A stretch of DNA of 64,000 nucleotides from Propionibacteriaceae bacterium AM104-82. Its GTDB lineage: Bacteria; Actinomycetota; Actinomycetes; Propionibacteriales; Propionibacteriaceae. A program made the position numbers and the translations under genes. How positions within the stretch are numbered: position 1 is the first letter of the stretch; each line of letters begins with the position of its first letter. Of this stretch, positions 1-8,275 are shown piece by piece. The notes under the pieces are model-generated. The model made no database searches. It was not told where the DNA came from and was given only the letters and a program-made list of their open reading frames with translations. Location of the stretch: the NCBI GenBank assembly GCA_027658995.1, contig JAQDQK010000010.1:62001-126000 (forward strand), in the 5' to 3' direction.

Positions 1-1532
1 TGCGCAGTTCGCTGCTGCTGACCCTCGCCTCGGCCGTGCTTCCGGGTTCGGGACTGCTGGGCGCCCCGCAGCGCGGCCTGAAGATCCTCGGCGGCGCCAC
101 CGCGCTGGCGAGCATCGCCGCCGCCGCGTTCGTCGGCTACTTCGCGCTCACCGATCTGCCGCGCGTGGCGCGCATCGCGGGCAACGAGGCCTTCCTGAAC
201 CGGGCGACCTGGGCGCTGGTCCTGATCGCCGCCGTCTGGGTGGGGCTGATCGCCCTGACCCAGATCGTCACCCGACCGGAAGGGCTCCGGGGCGGCAAGC
301 GGATCCTCGGCGCCGTCGTCGTCACGGCGCTCGCCTTCGGGGTCGCGGCGCCCACCGCCGTCGCCGCCAGGTACTCGCGCGACACATCCATGGCCCTGGA
401 CGCGATCCTGAAGAACAAGGACGACATCAAGGCCAACAATCAGCCGACCATCGGCACCGGCGCCGACCCGTGGGCCGACCAGGCTCGCGTCAACATCCTG
501 CTGCTCGGCGGCGACGGCGACGCCGGTCGCGCCGAGCAGGTCGCGAAGTACTCGATCCGGACCGACACCATCATGGTCGCCTCCATCGACACCAGGACCG
601 GCGACACAACGCTCATCCAGATCCCGCGCAACGTGCAGTACACGCCCTTCCCCAAGGGCTCCGAGATGGCCGAGTCATTCCCTGACGGCTTCCGCGGCGA
701 CGGCGACGCGGGCGAGTGGTACATCAACACCATCTGGCAGCACGTCGAACTCGACTACCCCGATCTGATGGCGGGCAGCACCTACCGCGGCGCGGACGCG
801 CTCAAGCAGGGCGTCGAGGGCGTCACCGGGCTGGAGATCAACCAGTTCGTGCTCCTCAACATCGATGGCCTTTCCGCCCTGATCGATGCGATGGGTGGCG
901 TCACCGTCAACATCAACGAGAAGCTCGCGATCGGCGGCGACACCGCCAAGAACGTCAAGCCGAAGAGCTACCTTGAGCCTGGCCCCGACCAGCACCTCAA
1001 CGGTTACAACGCCATGTGGTACGCCCGGAGCCGCTACAACACCAACGACTACAACCGGATGGCGCGACAGTCGTGCCTGATCGACGCGATCGTCGACCAG
1101 GCCAACCCGCAGACGCTGCTGACCAACTTCGAGCCCATCATCAAGGCCTCCGCCGACATGCTCGCCACCGACATCACCGACGACCAGTTGGGCGCCTACA
1201 TCGACCTCGCGTTCCGGGTGAAGGACAAGGGCACCATCAAGCGTCTTGTGTTCTCCAACGGCAAGAACGGGTACAGCTACAACGATCCCGACTTCACGAA
1301 GATGCGCGCGGTGGTCGCCGACGCCATCGCGGCGGCACCCTCGGCCAAGCCCACCACCGCGAAGCCGAAGCCGACGACCACCGGCAAGGCGCCCGCGAGC
1401 CCGACCGCGAAGGCGACCACCGAGGCCTCGCAGGGCGGCACGCCCGACTCGCCCAAGTCGACGAAGCCGAGCGAATCCCCCGAGGGCGTCCAGGACGTCG
1501 GCGACGCCTGCGCCTGGCAAGGCGAGGGCTGA
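1..1532 (+). CDS. LCP-family cell-wall glycopolymer ligase, 5' end outside window
   Basis: LytR-CpsA-Psr enzymes move undecaprenyl-linked glycopolymers onto peptidoglycan outside the membrane. The reading frame is open from base 3. The first visible residues (RSSLLLTLAS) align with residues about 70-80 of the next gene, so roughly 70 N-terminal residues are missing. Three hydrophobic segments precede the LCP domain. That domain shows VNILLLG, the arginine motifs RTDTIMV and IPRN, and the ARSRYNTNDYNR region that binds the polyprenyl pyrophosphate head group in this family. A Pro/Thr/Ala/Lys-rich linker follows and the protein ends in DACAWQGEG. The next gene is a close paralogue in the same orientation, 64 bp downstream. 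The family assignment is firm; the exact polymer substrate is unknown, though the adjacent glycan island is a natural candidate. Confidence 0.9.
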   Translation, partial: RSSLLLTLASAVLPGSGLLGAPQRGLKILGGATALASIAAAAFVGYFALTDLPRVARIAGNEAFLNRATWALVLIAAVWVGLIALTQIVTRPEGLRGGKRILGAVVVTALAFGVAAPTAVAARYSRDTSMALDAILKNKDDIKANNQPTIGTGADPWADQARVNILLLGGDGDAGRAEQVAKYSIRTDTIMVASIDTRTGDTTLIQIPRNVQYTPFPKGSEMAESFPDGFRGDGDAGEWYINTIWQHVELDYPDLMAGSTYRGADALKQGVEGVTGLEINQFVLLNIDGLSALIDAMGGVTVNINEKLAIGGDTAKNVKPKSYLEPGPDQHLNGYNAMWYARSRYNTNDYNRMARQSCLIDAIVDQANPQTLLTNFEPIIKASADMLATDITDDQLGAYIDLAFRVKDKGTIKRLVFSNGKNGYSYNDPDFTKMRAVVADAIAAAPSAKPTTAKPKPTTTGKAPASPTAKATTEASQGGTPDSPKSTKPSESPEGVQDVGDACAWQGEG

Positions 1533-1572
1533 TCGTTCCACCCCATTGCGTCGCCCGGTGGGAACCCCCGGA

Positions 1573-1591
1573 TAAGCTTGCGCCCGGGAGG
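1573..1591 (+). promoter_or_regulatory. -10-like box and Shine-Dalgarno before the second LCP gene
   Basis: TAAGCT at 1573-1578 resembles the -10 boxes seen before many starts in this window. GGGAGG at 1586-1591 is a ribosome binding site five bases before the ATG at 1597. The arrangement suggests the second LCP gene has its own short-leader transcript. No convincing -35 box was seen. Confidence 0.35.
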
Positions 1592-1596
1592 CGCGA

Positions 1597-3369
1597 ATGG
1601 ACGACGAGGCGATGTCTGAGGGGGGCCGAAACGACGCCGCGGAACCGTGGCTGGACGCCGACGGCTCTGAGCCGACCGTCGTGCGCAAGGGCGCCTTCGA
1701 CCCGGATGGCGCGACCGAGCGGCCGCACGACTGGGGCCCTCTGCCGACCGTCCCCGCCCAGATCCCCAAGGACGCCAAGCCAGCCACCAGGCCACGCGAC
1801 ACGCGTCAGGACTGGCCGCTGCTGCGGCGCTCGCTGCTGCTGACCGTCGCGTCGACGATTCTGCCCGGATCGGGGCTGTTGGGGGCGCGCGTGCCGCGGC
1901 TCAGGCTGGTGGGTCTCATCGCCTCCGTGGTCAGTCTCGCGGCCGTCCTCTGGCTCGGCATCTGGGCCCTGACCGACCTCCCGTCGCTCGCCCGGTTCGC
2001 CCAGGCCGAGGCGACGCTCGCCTCGGCCCGGTTCGTGCTCGGCGCGGTCACCGTCGCCTGGGTGGCGCTGATCGCACTCACCCAGATCGCGACCCGTCCG
2101 CCGCGCGTCGACGGCAACAAGCGGGCGGTGGGTGCTGCGCTGGTGGCGGCCCTCGCCTTCGGTGTCGCCGCCCCTACTGCGGTTGCTGCGCAGTACTCGC
2201 GCGACGCGGATCGACTGCTCGACACCGTCCTGCCGCAGGCGTCCGAGATCAGGGCGAGCGGCCGGGAGACCATCGCCAGCAACGCGCCCGACCCCTGGGC
2301 TGGCACACCGCGGGTCAACATCCTGCTGCTGGGCGCCGATGGCGACGCGTCCCGAGCCGAGCGGATCGAGCAGTTCGGCGTGCGGACCGACACGATCATG
2401 GTCGCCTCGATCGACACCAGGACCGGCAACACCACGCTGATCCAGATTCCGCGCAACCTGCCGAGGACGCCCTTCCCGGAGGGTTCCGTGATGGCTGAGG
2501 CCTTCCCGGACGGCTTCCGCGGCGAGGGCGATCCTGGCAACTGGTACGTCAACGGAATCTGGGAGAAGACCGAGGAGGGCGGCGACTACGAGGACCTGTT
2601 CGCGGGAAGCACCTTCCCTGGCGCCGAGGCGCTCAAGGAGGGCGTGCAGGGCATCACGGGGCTCGAGATCTCCCGCTTCGTGATGCTGGACATCGACGGA
2701 CTGCGGGCGCTGATCGACGCGATGGGCGGCGTGACCATCAACGTCAACCGCGACCTCCCCATCGGCGGCAGCCGGGACGCGGGCATCCGGCCGCACGGAA
2801 CGGTCGAACGCGGCAAGGCGCGCAAGCTCGACGGCTACAACGCCATGTGGTACGCCCGCAGCCGCTACGACTCCTCCGACTACGACCGGATGGCGCGACA
2901 GTCGTGCCTCGTCGACGCCATCATCAACCAGGCCAATCCCGAGACGCTGCTCACCTCGTTCGAGCCGATCGCGGCGGCCTCGGCGCAGATCCTCACCACC
3001 GACGTCACCCGCGACGAGTTCGGCGCGTTCATCGACCTTGCGTTCAGGGTCAAGGACAAGGGCAAGGTCAACCGCCTGGTATTCGCGCCGGGCAAGAACG
3101 GCTACTCGCCCAACCGGCCCGACTTCGACGAGATGCATGCCGCCGTGCAGACGGCCATCGCCGAGCCTGTCGCACCGACCGCGAGGCCCACCGTCAACCC
3201 ACCGACGTCGACGCCGCTCGCTCCCTCCCCGACCCCGACGCAGCAGGAAGGTGGGGATGAGGTGTCGCCGTCGCCGACCGAACCTGGGCCGACCCCGACG
3301 CGCGACGAGCAACTGTTGCAGGACGGAAGCCAGAACGTGGGCGACGCCTGCGCCTGGCAGGGAGACTGA
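1597..3369 (+). CDS. LCP-family cell-wall glycopolymer ligase
   Basis: This 590-residue membrane-anchored enzyme is a paralogue of the preceding gene. Its first ~70 residues are acidic and probably cytoplasmic. Three to four hydrophobic segments follow (about 71-210). The LCP domain then shows VNILLLGADGD, RTDTIMVASID, IPRN, DAMGGVT and ARSRYDSSDYDRMARQ, which carry the conserved Arg and Asp residues for Mg2+ and polyprenyl pyrophosphate. The C terminus is a Pro/Thr-rich linker ending in DACAWQGD, nearly the same tail as the upstream paralogue. The ATG is supported by GGGAGG. The tail motif is not part of the general LCP family and its role is unknown. Confidence 0.92.
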   Translation: MDDEAMSEGGRNDAAEPWLDADGSEPTVVRKGAFDPDGATERPHDWGPLPTVPAQIPKDAKPATRPRDTRQDWPLLRRSLLLTVASTILPGSGLLGARVPRLRLVGLIASVVSLAAVLWLGIWALTDLPSLARFAQAEATLASARFVLGAVTVAWVALIALTQIATRPPRVDGNKRAVGAALVAALAFGVAAPTAVAAQYSRDADRLLDTVLPQASEIRASGRETIASNAPDPWAGTPRVNILLLGADGDASRAERIEQFGVRTDTIMVASIDTRTGNTTLIQIPRNLPRTPFPEGSVMAEAFPDGFRGEGDPGNWYVNGIWEKTEEGGDYEDLFAGSTFPGAEALKEGVQGITGLEISRFVMLDIDGLRALIDAMGGVTINVNRDLPIGGSRDAGIRPHGTVERGKARKLDGYNAMWYARSRYDSSDYDRMARQSCLVDAIINQANPETLLTSFEPIAAASAQILTTDVTRDEFGAFIDLAFRVKDKGKVNRLVFAPGKNGYSPNRPDFDEMHAAVQTAIAEPVAPTARPTVNPPTSTPLAPSPTPTQQEGGDEVSPSPTEPGPTPTRDEQLLQDGSQNVGDACAWQGD

Positions 3370-3376
3370 CTCCCAC

Positions 3377-3464
3377 TGGCGGCGAGGGTGGGATTCGAAC
3401 CCACGGAGAGTTGCCCCTCGGCCGCTTTCAAGGCGGCTGCACTAGTCCACTATGCGACCTCGCC
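3377..3464 (-). tRNA. tRNA-Ser(UGA)
   Basis: On the minus strand a 7-bp acceptor stem (GGCGAGG with CCTCGCC), a T-arm with GGTTCGAATCC, a long variable arm typical of serine tRNAs and an anticodon loop CTTGAAA fold together. The anticodon is UGA (complement of 3428-3430), which reads UCA/UCG codons. CCA is encoded (complement of 3377-3379). The gene lies between convergent-to-tandem neighbours with no overlap. Confidence 0.95.
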
Positions 3465-3516
3465 AGTGCTGCACCATGCTAGCGCGTGCGGCAGCTGGTC
3501 GCCCGACTCGGCCGGG

Positions 3517-3522
3517 TAGGCT
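3517..3522 (+). promoter_or_regulatory. -10-like box TAGGCT, leaderless start
   Basis: TAGGCT lies exactly six bases before the ATG at 3529 and no Shine-Dalgarno is present. This is the spacing expected when transcription starts at the initiation codon itself. Confidence 0.45.
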
Positions 3523-3528
3523 CAGGCC

Positions 3529-3978
3529 ATGGCCGAGACGACCTACCTGATCCAGTCCCGCCCCCCGGTGCGGGCCTTCGTCATCGCGGCGCTGTGCGCG
3601 CTGGTCGGCGCCGGCCTGCTGGTGCTGGCCGTCTCGCAGGGCTGGCACGTCGCCGTCACGATCATCGGCGCGATCCTGCTCGCCTGCGGGGTCGCCCTCG
3701 CCGTCGCGGCGGGCCTCGCGATGCGTCGGCTCAGGGTCTACCTCACCATGGACGAGGACGGCTACAGCCTCGTCGGCCAAGGCGAGGAACACGTGGGCGA
3801 CTGGCTCGACGTCAACCAGGTCACGCGCTCCGGAGAGGGTGGCGGCCACGTGATCATCTACCACGGTCCCGAGCGACGCACGCACCTCTTCTTCTCCGCC
3901 TCGGATCCAGATCAGATCGACACCGTCCTCGACGATCTCCGTGACCGTCTGAAGGCCTCGCGTCGGCGATCCGCCTGA
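3529..3978 (+). CDS. Small membrane protein with two transmembrane helices, unknown function
   Basis: This protein has 149 residues. Two adjacent hydrophobic segments (about residues 15-37 and 41-65, ending AAGLAMRRLRV) form a short hairpin in the membrane. A soluble C-terminal part of about 80 residues follows, with alternating beta-strand-like stretches (RVYLTMDEDGYSL, GGHVIIYHG) resembling a small PH-like or beta-barrel fold. I do not recognise the family. The start is set by a leaderless-type -10 box. It sits between tRNA-Ser and a pseudouridine synthase gene that begins 22 bp downstream, and nothing in the context assigns a job. The C terminus is basic. Confidence 0.75.
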   Translation: MAETTYLIQSRPPVRAFVIAALCALVGAGLLVLAVSQGWHVAVTIIGAILLACGVALAVAAGLAMRRLRVYLTMDEDGYSLVGQGEEHVGDWLDVNQVTRSGEGGGHVIIYHGPERRTHLFFSASDPDQIDTVLDDLRDRLKASRRRSA

Positions 3979-3988
3979 CGCCGCCCGG

Positions 3989-3994
3989 TAGCCT
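3989..3994 (+). promoter_or_regulatory. -10-like box TAGCCT, leaderless start
   Basis: TAGCCT lies six bases before the GTG at 4001, in the 22-bp gap after the preceding gene. There is no Shine-Dalgarno, so this start is probably leaderless. Confidence 0.4.
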
Positions 3995-4000
3995 GGGCCG

Positions 4001-4915
4001 GTGCCGCCCAAGTCCCCGCTCCCACCCCGTCACGGCCTGCAGGCCGCGTGGGTGCGAACGCCGGACCGCGACCCCGACGATCCGCTCCCCTGGCCGACCA
4101 TGCGGGACTGGCTCGTCCACAAACTCGCCCCCTCCCCTGAGGACGTTGACGCACTGCTGGCCGACGGCGCCTTCGTCGACTCGGAAGGTCGGCCCTGGCG
4201 CGGCGACGAGATCTACCGGCCGCACACCTTCGTCTGGTTCCACCGCAGCCTCCGCGACGAGGCCGAGGTGCCGGGCGACCTGCTGGTGATCCACCGCGAC
4301 GAACGCATCGTGATCCTCGACAAGCCCCACTTCCTCTCCACCATCCCGCGCGGCAGGCACGTCGTGCAGAGCGCCGTCGTCAAGGCACGGCAGATGCTCG
4401 GCCTGCCGGAACTCTCCGCCGCGCACCGCCTCGACAGGGGCACCGCGGGCACCCTGCTGATGACCACCGAGAAGCGGTGGCGAGCGCCGTACCACGAACT
4501 GTTCTCGCGCCGCACCGCCAGGAAGACCTATCGCGCCATCGCCGCGTTCGACCCGGCGCTCACGTTCCCGCTGCGCGTCGAGTCGCACCTCGTCAAGCGC
4601 GTCGGGACGATGCAGGCCGACACCCTCGACGCGCCGCCCAACGCCTTCACCGACGTCGACCTGTTGGAGGTGCGGGGCGAGCACGCGCTGTACGACGTGC
4701 GGCCCTTGACCGGGAAGACGCACCAGATCAGGGCCCACTTCCACCAGTTGGGCATCCCACTGGTGGGCGATCCCCTCTATCCCCGGGTGCTCGACACCGC
4801 CATCGACGACTTCTCGACGCCGCTCCGCCTGCTCGCCCACGGCCTGGCGTTCGACGACCCCGTCGACGGGACGCCGCGATCATTCACCTCCGGCAGGTCC
4901 CTTGACTGGCCATGA
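4001..4915 (+). CDS. RluA-family RNA pseudouridine synthase
   Basis: This 304-residue enzyme should isomerise uridine to pseudouridine in RNA, most likely rRNA. The catalytic motif HRLDRGTAG near residue 147 carries the nucleophilic Asp of the RluA/RsuA superfamily. LTGKTHQIRAHFHQLG near residues 228-243 and GDPLYP are the other family motifs. The first ~75 residues resemble a degenerate S4-like RNA-binding region. The target position cannot be read from the sequence. The GTG start follows a -10 box by six bases. The neighbours are unrelated housekeeping genes. Confidence 0.9.
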   Translation: MPPKSPLPPRHGLQAAWVRTPDRDPDDPLPWPTMRDWLVHKLAPSPEDVDALLADGAFVDSEGRPWRGDEIYRPHTFVWFHRSLRDEAEVPGDLLVIHRDERIVILDKPHFLSTIPRGRHVVQSAVVKARQMLGLPELSAAHRLDRGTAGTLLMTTEKRWRAPYHELFSRRTARKTYRAIAAFDPALTFPLRVESHLVKRVGTMQADTLDAPPNAFTDVDLLEVRGEHALYDVRPLTGKTHQIRAHFHQLGIPLVGDPLYPRVLDTAIDDFSTPLRLLAHGLAFDDPVDGTPRSFTSGRSLDWP

Positions 4916-4934
4916 GCAGGCAACCTGCCGCCCG

Positions 4935-5006
4935 CGCCGGGGCGACAGGACTCGAACCTCCGGTCCCTGCGCGGCCTGCCACCCCCACCGGGCTGCCGGT
5001 CGCCGC
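4935..5006 (-). other. Possible tRNA-like remnant
   Basis: The minus strand has GCGGCGA (complement of 5000-5006) and TCGCCCC (complement of 4939-4945), which pair at six of seven positions. A T-loop-like GGTTCGAGTCC sits in the right place. The T stem has a mismatch, no good anticodon stem is found and no CCA end is encoded. It may be a decayed tRNA gene or chance in a GC-rich gap. Confidence 0.25.
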
Positions 5007-5008
5007 AC

Positions 5009-5014
5009 TAGGGT
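5009..5014 (+). promoter_or_regulatory. -10-like box TAGGGT, leaderless start
   Basis: TAGGGT lies six bases before the ATG at 5021. The sequence in between (GGAACC) is not a convincing ribosome binding site, so initiation is probably leaderless. Confidence 0.4.
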
Positions 5015-5020
5015 GGAACC

Positions 5021-5986
5021 ATGCGAGCAGTGATCGTCGATGAGCCAGGTGATGAGAGCGTCCTGAGGATCGGTGAGGTCGAGACCCCGACGCCCGGCGT
5101 GGGAGAGATCCTGGTGCGAACGGTGGCGAGCGGCGTCAACCGCGCCGACGTCCTGCAGCGCCAGGGGCATTACCCGCCTCCGCCCGGGGTGACCGACACC
5201 ATCGGCCTCGAGGCCTCCGGTGTGGTCGCGGAGGTCGGAGAAGGGGTGACCCGCTGGCGGGTCGGCGACGAGGTCGTGGCTCTGCTGGCGGGCGGCGGGT
5301 ACGCCGAGTTCTTCGTCGTGAAGGAGGGTCAGGCCATCGCGCCTCCCCCGGGAGTCGACCTAGTCTCGGCCGCGGGCGTCCTTGAGGTCGCCGCGACCGT
5401 GCTGTCCAACGTGCGGGTCGGCAGGCTTCGGGCGGGTCAGGTGTTCCTGGTGCACGGCGGCGCGGGCGGCATCGGCACCTTCGCGACGCAGTACGCGAAG
5501 GCCCTTGGCGCGATCGTCGCCGCCACCGCGGGCAGCGAACGCAACCTGGAGCACTGCCGCGAGTTCGGCGCCGACTTCGCCTTCGACTACCACGGCGACT
5601 GGGTCGACGCGCTGCGCGAGGCCACCGGTGGGGCGGACATGATCCTCGACATCATCGGAGCCAAGTACCTCGAACTCAACGTCAAGGCCCTGAAGAAGGG
5701 CGGTCACCTTGTCGTGATCGGCCTTCAGGGTGGCGTCAAGGGCACGCTCAACCTCGGCCTGCTACTCAACAAGAGCGCGACCGTCGCCGCGACGTCGCTG
5801 CGGTTCCGCCCCGATGAGGAGAAGGCCGCGATCTGCCAGGCGGTCGAGCAGGAGGTCTGGCCGATGCTGGCCGACGGCCGCATCAAGCCCTCCCCCGAGA
5901 CGCGAATCCCCTTCGACGACGTGCGCGACGCCCACCTGCAACTGGCCTCGGGGCGCAATATCGGCAAGATCGTTCTGACCCAATGA
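5021..5986 (+). CDS. NAD(P)H:quinone oxidoreductase, zeta-crystallin/PIG3 type
   Basis: This 321-residue protein belongs to the zinc-free medium-chain dehydrogenase/reductase group that reduces quinones with NADPH. The N-terminal GroES-like domain has NRADVLQRQGHYPPP, the PIG3-type signature. The Rossmann domain has VHGGAGGIGTFATQYAKALG around residues 145-164. The cysteines that bind structural zinc in alcohol dehydrogenases are absent. The C terminus has the usual IPFDDVRDAH and GKIVL. It is a single gene lying just upstream of the glycan island, and I see no functional link. Confidence 0.9.
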   Translation: MRAVIVDEPGDESVLRIGEVETPTPGVGEILVRTVASGVNRADVLQRQGHYPPPPGVTDTIGLEASGVVAEVGEGVTRWRVGDEVVALLAGGGYAEFFVVKEGQAIAPPPGVDLVSAAGVLEVAATVLSNVRVGRLRAGQVFLVHGGAGGIGTFATQYAKALGAIVAATAGSERNLEHCREFGADFAFDYHGDWVDALREATGGADMILDIIGAKYLELNVKALKKGGHLVVIGLQGGVKGTLNLGLLLNKSATVAATSLRFRPDEEKAAICQAVEQEVWPMLADGRIKPSPETRIPFDDVRDAHLQLASGRNIGKIVLTQ

Positions 5987-6040
5987 GAGTCATTCCATAG
6001 AGTGCAGGAACTGCGCAACAAGTACGTACAAAGAGGCTCA

Positions 6041-8275
6041 ATGAACTCAGCAAGAACGACGACGTACCTCCACCACGCTGGTGCGGCTGCGGTCGCGCTG
6101 TCCGCGACCCTCCTGGTCCTCGGGTACTACGGGGAAAGTCCTTGGAACATCCTCCTGTACGCAGCCGTATTTCTCATCGCCATAGTTTTGCCCGGAACAC
6201 TCGTATCGCGAGCCGTCTTTCCAGCTCGAGGCAGCCTCTTAGTAGACGTGGCTCTCGGGGGCGCTATCGGCCTTCTCTTGTCCTTCATCTGGTGGTTCAT
6301 CTTCGTCACCTTGGGGTTCGGGCAATGGATGCTGATCGGATGCCTGTCGGTGATCATCCCATTTCTGGCTGTGCCTTCGATGCGGAGACACTGGAGGCCT
6401 TCCCGGTCTGCCAACCTCATGCATCCTGGAATCGCATGGGGCTTCACTGGCCTCTATATCTTTGCCCTTCTCCTTGAATCCGCAGCATTCGCCGCGACTG
6501 TGCCACCTGCCGCAACCAGTTGGTACCCCGACATGTACTGGCACCTCGGTAACTCTGCCGGCCTCATGCACCAGTCGATTCCCCAAGACATGAGAGTGGC
6601 CGGACAGCCCTTCCAGTATCACTGGTTTAGTAGCGCCCATGCGGCCGCCATGGCCTTGATGACTGGTCTGGACGTAGCCCGGGTGCTTGCGCATCTTTGG
6701 TTGCTTCCCATTATCGGTCTGACCCTCGCTCTAATGATCGCCCTGCTGAACCAACTGACCGCCCAGTGGTGGCCAGGCTTGGCGGGAGGTCTCTTGATGG
6801 TCAGCACTGCCCAGTTTCTTCCGGCCAGCTTTGCCGTGTCCTTTGGTGGGGTTCTGAGTCCATTTAGCCCCTCACAGAGTTTCACGGTCTGGATCGTGCT
6901 GTTCATCCTCATGCTATTGGTGCACCTGTGGCAGGCTAACAGACTGCCGATCGCAGGCTGGGGTCTACTGGTGGGAAGTCTACTATTTGCTGCAGGCGGC
7001 AAGGCATCCACACTGCCCGTAATCCTCTGCGGACTCGCCCTGGGACTTGTCGTGGATCTGGTGCGAAAAAAAGGCCCTCTTCGGATGGGAGTCCCATTAG
7101 CTCTCAGCGCGTTAGCGCTCGTTGCCACTCTTCCCCTCGTCAGCGGGGGCGCGGCAGGGACAAAGATTCAGTTCCTGTCGTCTCTTCGACGTACGCAACT
7201 CTATTTCGACACCGTCGGACTCAGCGTCAACGAGCAATTGTTCAGCCGGGGCCCAATCCTTCCAGAGCTGCTAACTGCTCGAGGCTTTGCGGCCGCAACT
7301 CTTGTTCTCGGAGCATTGATCGTCGGTTTAGCGTGGCTGGGGCCAGGCGCGGTTGCCCTTGGGAAACATGAGAGAACGAGTGCAGGATGGGTTCTGCTCG
7401 GCATCGGGTTCGCTGGCCTCTGTGCGGCACTTCTGATTGATCAGGACGGCAAGAGTCAGATCTACTTCTTCACTGGCGGACTCGTCGCCTGGTACGTCTT
7501 GGCCGCTTGGGGGCTGTCGTTGCTGGCCAGCAAGGCTCATGGGCAGCCGAAGGAGACGAGTCGTGTGGCGACGTGGCTGGGAACCGCCGTGATAGTTGGT
7601 CTATGCACCAACCTGATTTTTCAGACGCTTGCCCCGATCTTCCCAGGGCCGAGGGGTGTGGCAGTTGTGTGCGCCGGCCTACTCGTTTCCATCGCTGTGT
7701 TCGCCGGAATCGCCCTCAAGGGGGCGAGAAGGGAGCAGCGGAGAGGGTTGGGGCTCGCCTTGGCGGTCGCTATTGTCTCGGCCTCCACGGTCGCGGGACT
7801 GTTCTCGGCTCGGCTCGCGGCGCTACCCGAGCCGAACGCAGCGACCGTAACAGAATCTGAGGTCGCAGCGGCAAGATGGCTTCGTGAGCACTCATCTCCT
7901 GATGATGTCGTCGCCACAAACGTGCACTGCCGAGGCGAGTCGCAGTCGCAGCCATGCGAGAACAACTCTTTTTGGGTCAGCGCATTCACCGAGCGCCCGG
8001 TATTGCTTGAGGGCTGGGCCTACACCAACGACGCTCATCTTCACCACGGCGTCAACGGACTCAACTACAGCAGGCAGCCATTCGCAGACGAAGAACTCTT
8101 CGAGCTCAACGAGAGGGCGTTCTACGACCCCACGGCGGAAACTCTGGCCAACCTTCGCGCAAGGGGCGTCCAGTTTCTCTTTGCGGATAACGCGAGAGCG
8201 CAGACCTCGCCCCGACTTGCAGACCTGGCCACAGCGGTATTCAGCAACGACGCTGTGACGATCTACAGGCTGTGA
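6041..8275 (+). CDS. Large polytopic membrane protein, candidate GT-C glycosyltransferase
   Basis: With the ATG at 6041 (preceded by AAAGAGG) the protein has 744 residues. A GTG at 6002 would add 13 residues without better signals. About 12-14 hydrophobic helices span most of the protein, and a hydrophilic domain of about 140 residues ends it (from VTESEVAAARWLREH). This is the layout of polyprenyl-phosphate-sugar dependent GT-C transferases, with the soluble tail outside the cell. The next two genes encode GtrB-like and GtrA-like proteins, which typically feed such an enzyme. The gene is visibly lower in GC and uses more A/T-ending codons than its neighbours, suggesting a recently acquired or fast-exchanging segment. 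Its 3' end overlaps the convergent gene by 13 bp. No exact family or substrate is claimed. Confidence 0.7.
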   Translation: MNSARTTTYLHHAGAAAVALSATLLVLGYYGESPWNILLYAAVFLIAIVLPGTLVSRAVFPARGSLLVDVALGGAIGLLLSFIWWFIFVTLGFGQWMLIGCLSVIIPFLAVPSMRRHWRPSRSANLMHPGIAWGFTGLYIFALLLESAAFAATVPPAATSWYPDMYWHLGNSAGLMHQSIPQDMRVAGQPFQYHWFSSAHAAAMALMTGLDVARVLAHLWLLPIIGLTLALMIALLNQLTAQWWPGLAGGLLMVSTAQFLPASFAVSFGGVLSPFSPSQSFTVWIVLFILMLLVHLWQANRLPIAGWGLLVGSLLFAAGGKASTLPVILCGLALGLVVDLVRKKGPLRMGVPLALSALALVATLPLVSGGAAGTKIQFLSSLRRTQLYFDTVGLSVNEQLFSRGPILPELLTARGFAAATLVLGALIVGLAWLGPGAVALGKHERTSAGWVLLGIGFAGLCAALLIDQDGKSQIYFFTGGLVAWYVLAAWGLSLLASKAHGQPKETSRVATWLGTAVIVGLCTNLIFQTLAPIFPGPRGVAVVCAGLLVSIAVFAGIALKGARREQRRGLGLALAVAIVSASTVAGLFSARLAALPEPNAATVTESEVAAARWLREHSSPDDVVATNVHCRGESQSQPCENNSFWVSAFTERPVLLEGWAYTNDAHLHHGVNGLNYSRQPFADEELFELNERAFYDPTAETLANLRARGVQFLFADNARAQTSPRLADLATAVFSNDAVTIYRL

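Noticed and set aside
1294..3312. A 672-codon open frame on the minus strand
   Set aside because: It runs antisense to two LCP genes with strong motifs and has the typical Arg/Gly/Val-rich shadow composition.
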